Of a stretch of 21,396 bases of DNA, positions 19,856 through 21,396 are shown in pieces (position 1 is the stretch's first letter; every line of letters starts with the position of its first letter). A model generated the notes under the pieces. It saw only the letters and a program-made list of their open reading frames with translations, made no database searches and was not told where the DNA came from. Source of the stretch: a virus; IMG/VR virus record IMGVR_UViG_3300021356_000197, positions 1 to 21,396 of that record. One strand, written 5' to 3'. Made by a program: the position numbers and the translations under genes.

Positions 19856-21396
19856 AGTTTTACACTAGTGTTGAGCAAGCAGGCAACCGTCTGCTTGTAC
19901 GTGGTTATGAGAACGGCAATCGCTACAGCGTTAGGGTTCCTTTTAACCCAACGCTGTATTTGCCTACGAAGAATTATTCTGAGTGGAGAACACTAGAAGG
20001 AGACTGTGTAGAACCTCATAAGTTTGGATCTATTACTGAAGCACGAGACTTCGTGAAGCAGTACAAGGAAGTTGATGACTTTGAGATCTATGGTAACTCT
20101 CGGTTTCTGTATCAGTATATCGCTGAGCAGCACCCAGAGGAAGAACTGAAGTTCGACAGCAGCAAGATCCGTGTCTTTACTATTGACATCGAGACTGCCG
20201 CTGAGAACGGGTTCCCTGACATTGAGAGTGCTGATCAGGAGATCCTTGCTATCAGTATCAAGGACTCCTTCTCGGGGCGTATAACGGTCTTTGGTGCCCG
20301 TGCATTCAATAACCAAGATCCCATGGTGGATTACATGCACTTCAGGTCTGAGGAGACCATGATGGGTGCATTCCTTGACTACTGGCAAGAGAACTATCCT
20401 GATGTTGTTACGGGATGGAACTGTCAGTTGTTCGATATGCCGTACATCCACAATCGTATCAACCGTATCATGGGTGAGAAGTTTGTGAAACTTCTATCGC
20501 CTTGGAAACTTGTGTCTCAACGTGAGATCTTTATCAAGGGTCGTAAGAACTTTTCTATCGACATGCTTGGCATCTCTACGCTTGACTATCTAGAACTGTA
20601 TAAGAAATTTACTTATACAAACCAAGAGAGTTATCGTCTGGATCACATCTGTTCTGTAGAACTGAACGAGAAGAAACTAGATCACTCTGAGTTTGACACG
20701 TTCAAAGAGTTCTACGAGAACGACTGGCAGAAGTTCATCGAGTACAACATCCATGACGTTCGCCTGGTGGATAAACTCGATGACAAGATGAAACTGATTG
20801 AACTGGCATACACCATGGCATATGACGCCAAGGTGAATTATGAAGATGTGTTTAGTCAGGTTCGCATGTGGGATAACTATATTTACTGCGAGCTCTTGAA
20901 GAGGAAGATTGCCATTCCTCCTAAGAAAGAAGCGACCAAGACTGAGAAGTATGCTGGTGCTTATGTCAAGGAACCGAAACCAGGATTCTATGATTGGGTG
21001 GTCAGTTTTGACCTTAACTCTCTGTATCCTCATCTTATTATGCAGTATAACATCTCCCCAGAGACCCTCCAGGATGCCAGACATCCATCAGTCACCGTTG
21101 ATAAGATACTTCAGAAGCAAGTAGAGATTGACGGTGAGTTTGCTGTGTGTGCCAATGGTGCTCAGTATTGCAAGGACAAGCATGGGTTTCTTCCTCAGAT
21201 GATGAAGAAGATGTATGACTCTCGTGTCATCTTTAAGAAGAAGATGATTGCTGCTAAGAAGCAATATGAGAAGACACCCACTGTTGAACTCATGAAAGAG
21301 ATTGCGAGATGTAACAATATTCAGATGGCAAAGAAGATCTCTTTGAACTCTGCTTATGGTGCAATCGGTAATGAACACTTCCGTTATTACCGTCTT
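19852..21396 (+). CDS. 43: Family B DNA polymerase gp43, N-terminal 515 codons (runs off the edge)
   Basis: The replicative polymerase of T4-like phages, cut by the window end. The 3'-5' exonuclease motifs are visible: Exo I FTIDIET with D112 and E114 (same numbers as T4), Exo II TGWNCQLFDMPYI with D195, and Exo III YNIHDVRLVD with D302. Polymerase motif A is SFDLNSLYPHLI with D387, and motif B KISLNSAYGAIGN lies close to the edge. Motif C (the DTD site) lies outside. The N-terminus KFYTSVEQAGNRLLVRGYE matches the gp43 start. It lies after the three small beta-rich genes with an ATGA overlap. No frameshift or intein was seen in this part. Confidence 0.97.
   Translation, partial: MKFYTSVEQAGNRLLVRGYENGNRYSVRVPFNPTLYLPTKNYSEWRTLEGDCVEPHKFGSITEARDFVKQYKEVDDFEIYGNSRFLYQYIAEQHPEEELKFDSSKIRVFTIDIETAAENGFPDIESADQEILAISIKDSFSGRITVFGARAFNNQDPMVDYMHFRSEETMMGAFLDYWQENYPDVVTGWNCQLFDMPYIHNRINRIMGEKFVKLLSPWKLVSQREIFIKGRKNFSIDMLGISTLDYLELYKKFTYTNQESYRLDHICSVELNEKKLDHSEFDTFKEFYENDWQKFIEYNIHDVRLVDKLDDKMKLIELAYTMAYDAKVNYEDVFSQVRMWDNYIYCELLKRKIAIPPKKEATKTEKYAGAYVKEPKPGFYDWVVSFDLNSLYPHLIMQYNISPETLQDARHPSVTVDKILQKQVEIDGEFAVCANGAQYCKDKHGFLPQMMKKMYDSRVIFKKKMIAAKKQYEKTPTVELMKEIARCNNIQMAKKISLNSAYGAIGNEHFRYYRL

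Noticed and set aside
1-21396. tRNA genes, CRISPR arrays, insertion sequences or attachment sites
   Set aside because: No cloverleaf, repeat-spacer pattern, transposase, integrase or terminal inverted repeats were seen. Gaps are too short to hide such elements.

Overview
The window is a contiguous piece of a T4-like myovirus genome that infects marine picocyanobacteria (a Synechococcus/Prochlorococcus-type cyanophage). This follows from T4 core genes recognised from their protein sequences (gp22, gp23, a gp3-like tail protein, UvsY, UvsW, gp55, gp47, gp46, gp45, gp44, gp62, RegA, gp43). They are mixed with genes typical of cyanophages rather than enteric T4 phages: a cobS-type AAA ATPase, speD, hsp20 and DUF3110. 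All supported genes lie on the + strand, are tightly packed and mostly overlap by 1-30 nt. I see no tRNA, CRISPR array, insertion sequence or integrase. No gene-free stretch exceeds about 120 nt.

Layout. (1) 1-1700: end of the scaffold gene gp22 and the complete major capsid gene gp23, closed by a strong terminator. (2) 1703-2760: five or six tiny staggered genes, several with a membrane helix, behind a late-promoter-like octamer. (3) 2747-5638: a late promoter, a tail-tube-like gene (probably gp3), the recombination genes uvsY and uvsW, and a small beta-rich protein. (4) 5639-9565: a near-perfect sigma70 promoter with a palindrome over its -35 box, the late sigma factor gp55, then gp47 and gp46 (Mre11/Rad50-like nuclease) with a DUF3110 gene between them, ending in a UUCG-loop terminator. 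(5) 9569-13072: a large protein combining an HExxH metallopeptidase-like motif with a VWA/MIDAS domain (CobT-like), followed by a CobS/MoxR-type AAA+ ATPase and a small protein. (6) 13073-18373: the replication cluster, with DUF3310, sliding clamp gp45, speD, a Cys-rich YkgJ-like protein, clamp loader gp44, several small genes, a D12-class DNA adenine methylase, clamp loader subunit gp62 and the translational repressor RegA. (7) 18395-21396: hsp20 as its own unit, three small proteins that look like one paralogous family, and the first 515 codons of the family B DNA polymerase gp43, which runs off the end.

How it works together. The gp45/gp44/gp62/gp43 set is the replisome core under RegA translational control. 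gp46/47, UvsY and UvsW serve recombination-dependent replication and break repair. gp55 redirects host RNA polymerase to late promoters, of which CATAAATA at 2747 is the best example here. speD is a host-like metabolic gene.

The least understood items are the HExxH-VWA plus AAA+ pair (probably a protein-remodelling or proteolytic machine rather than a cobalt chelatase), the four-member small beta-protein family, and the regulatory DNA in front of gp55, the VWA gene and cobS. Functions come from family recognition by eye. No database search was run.
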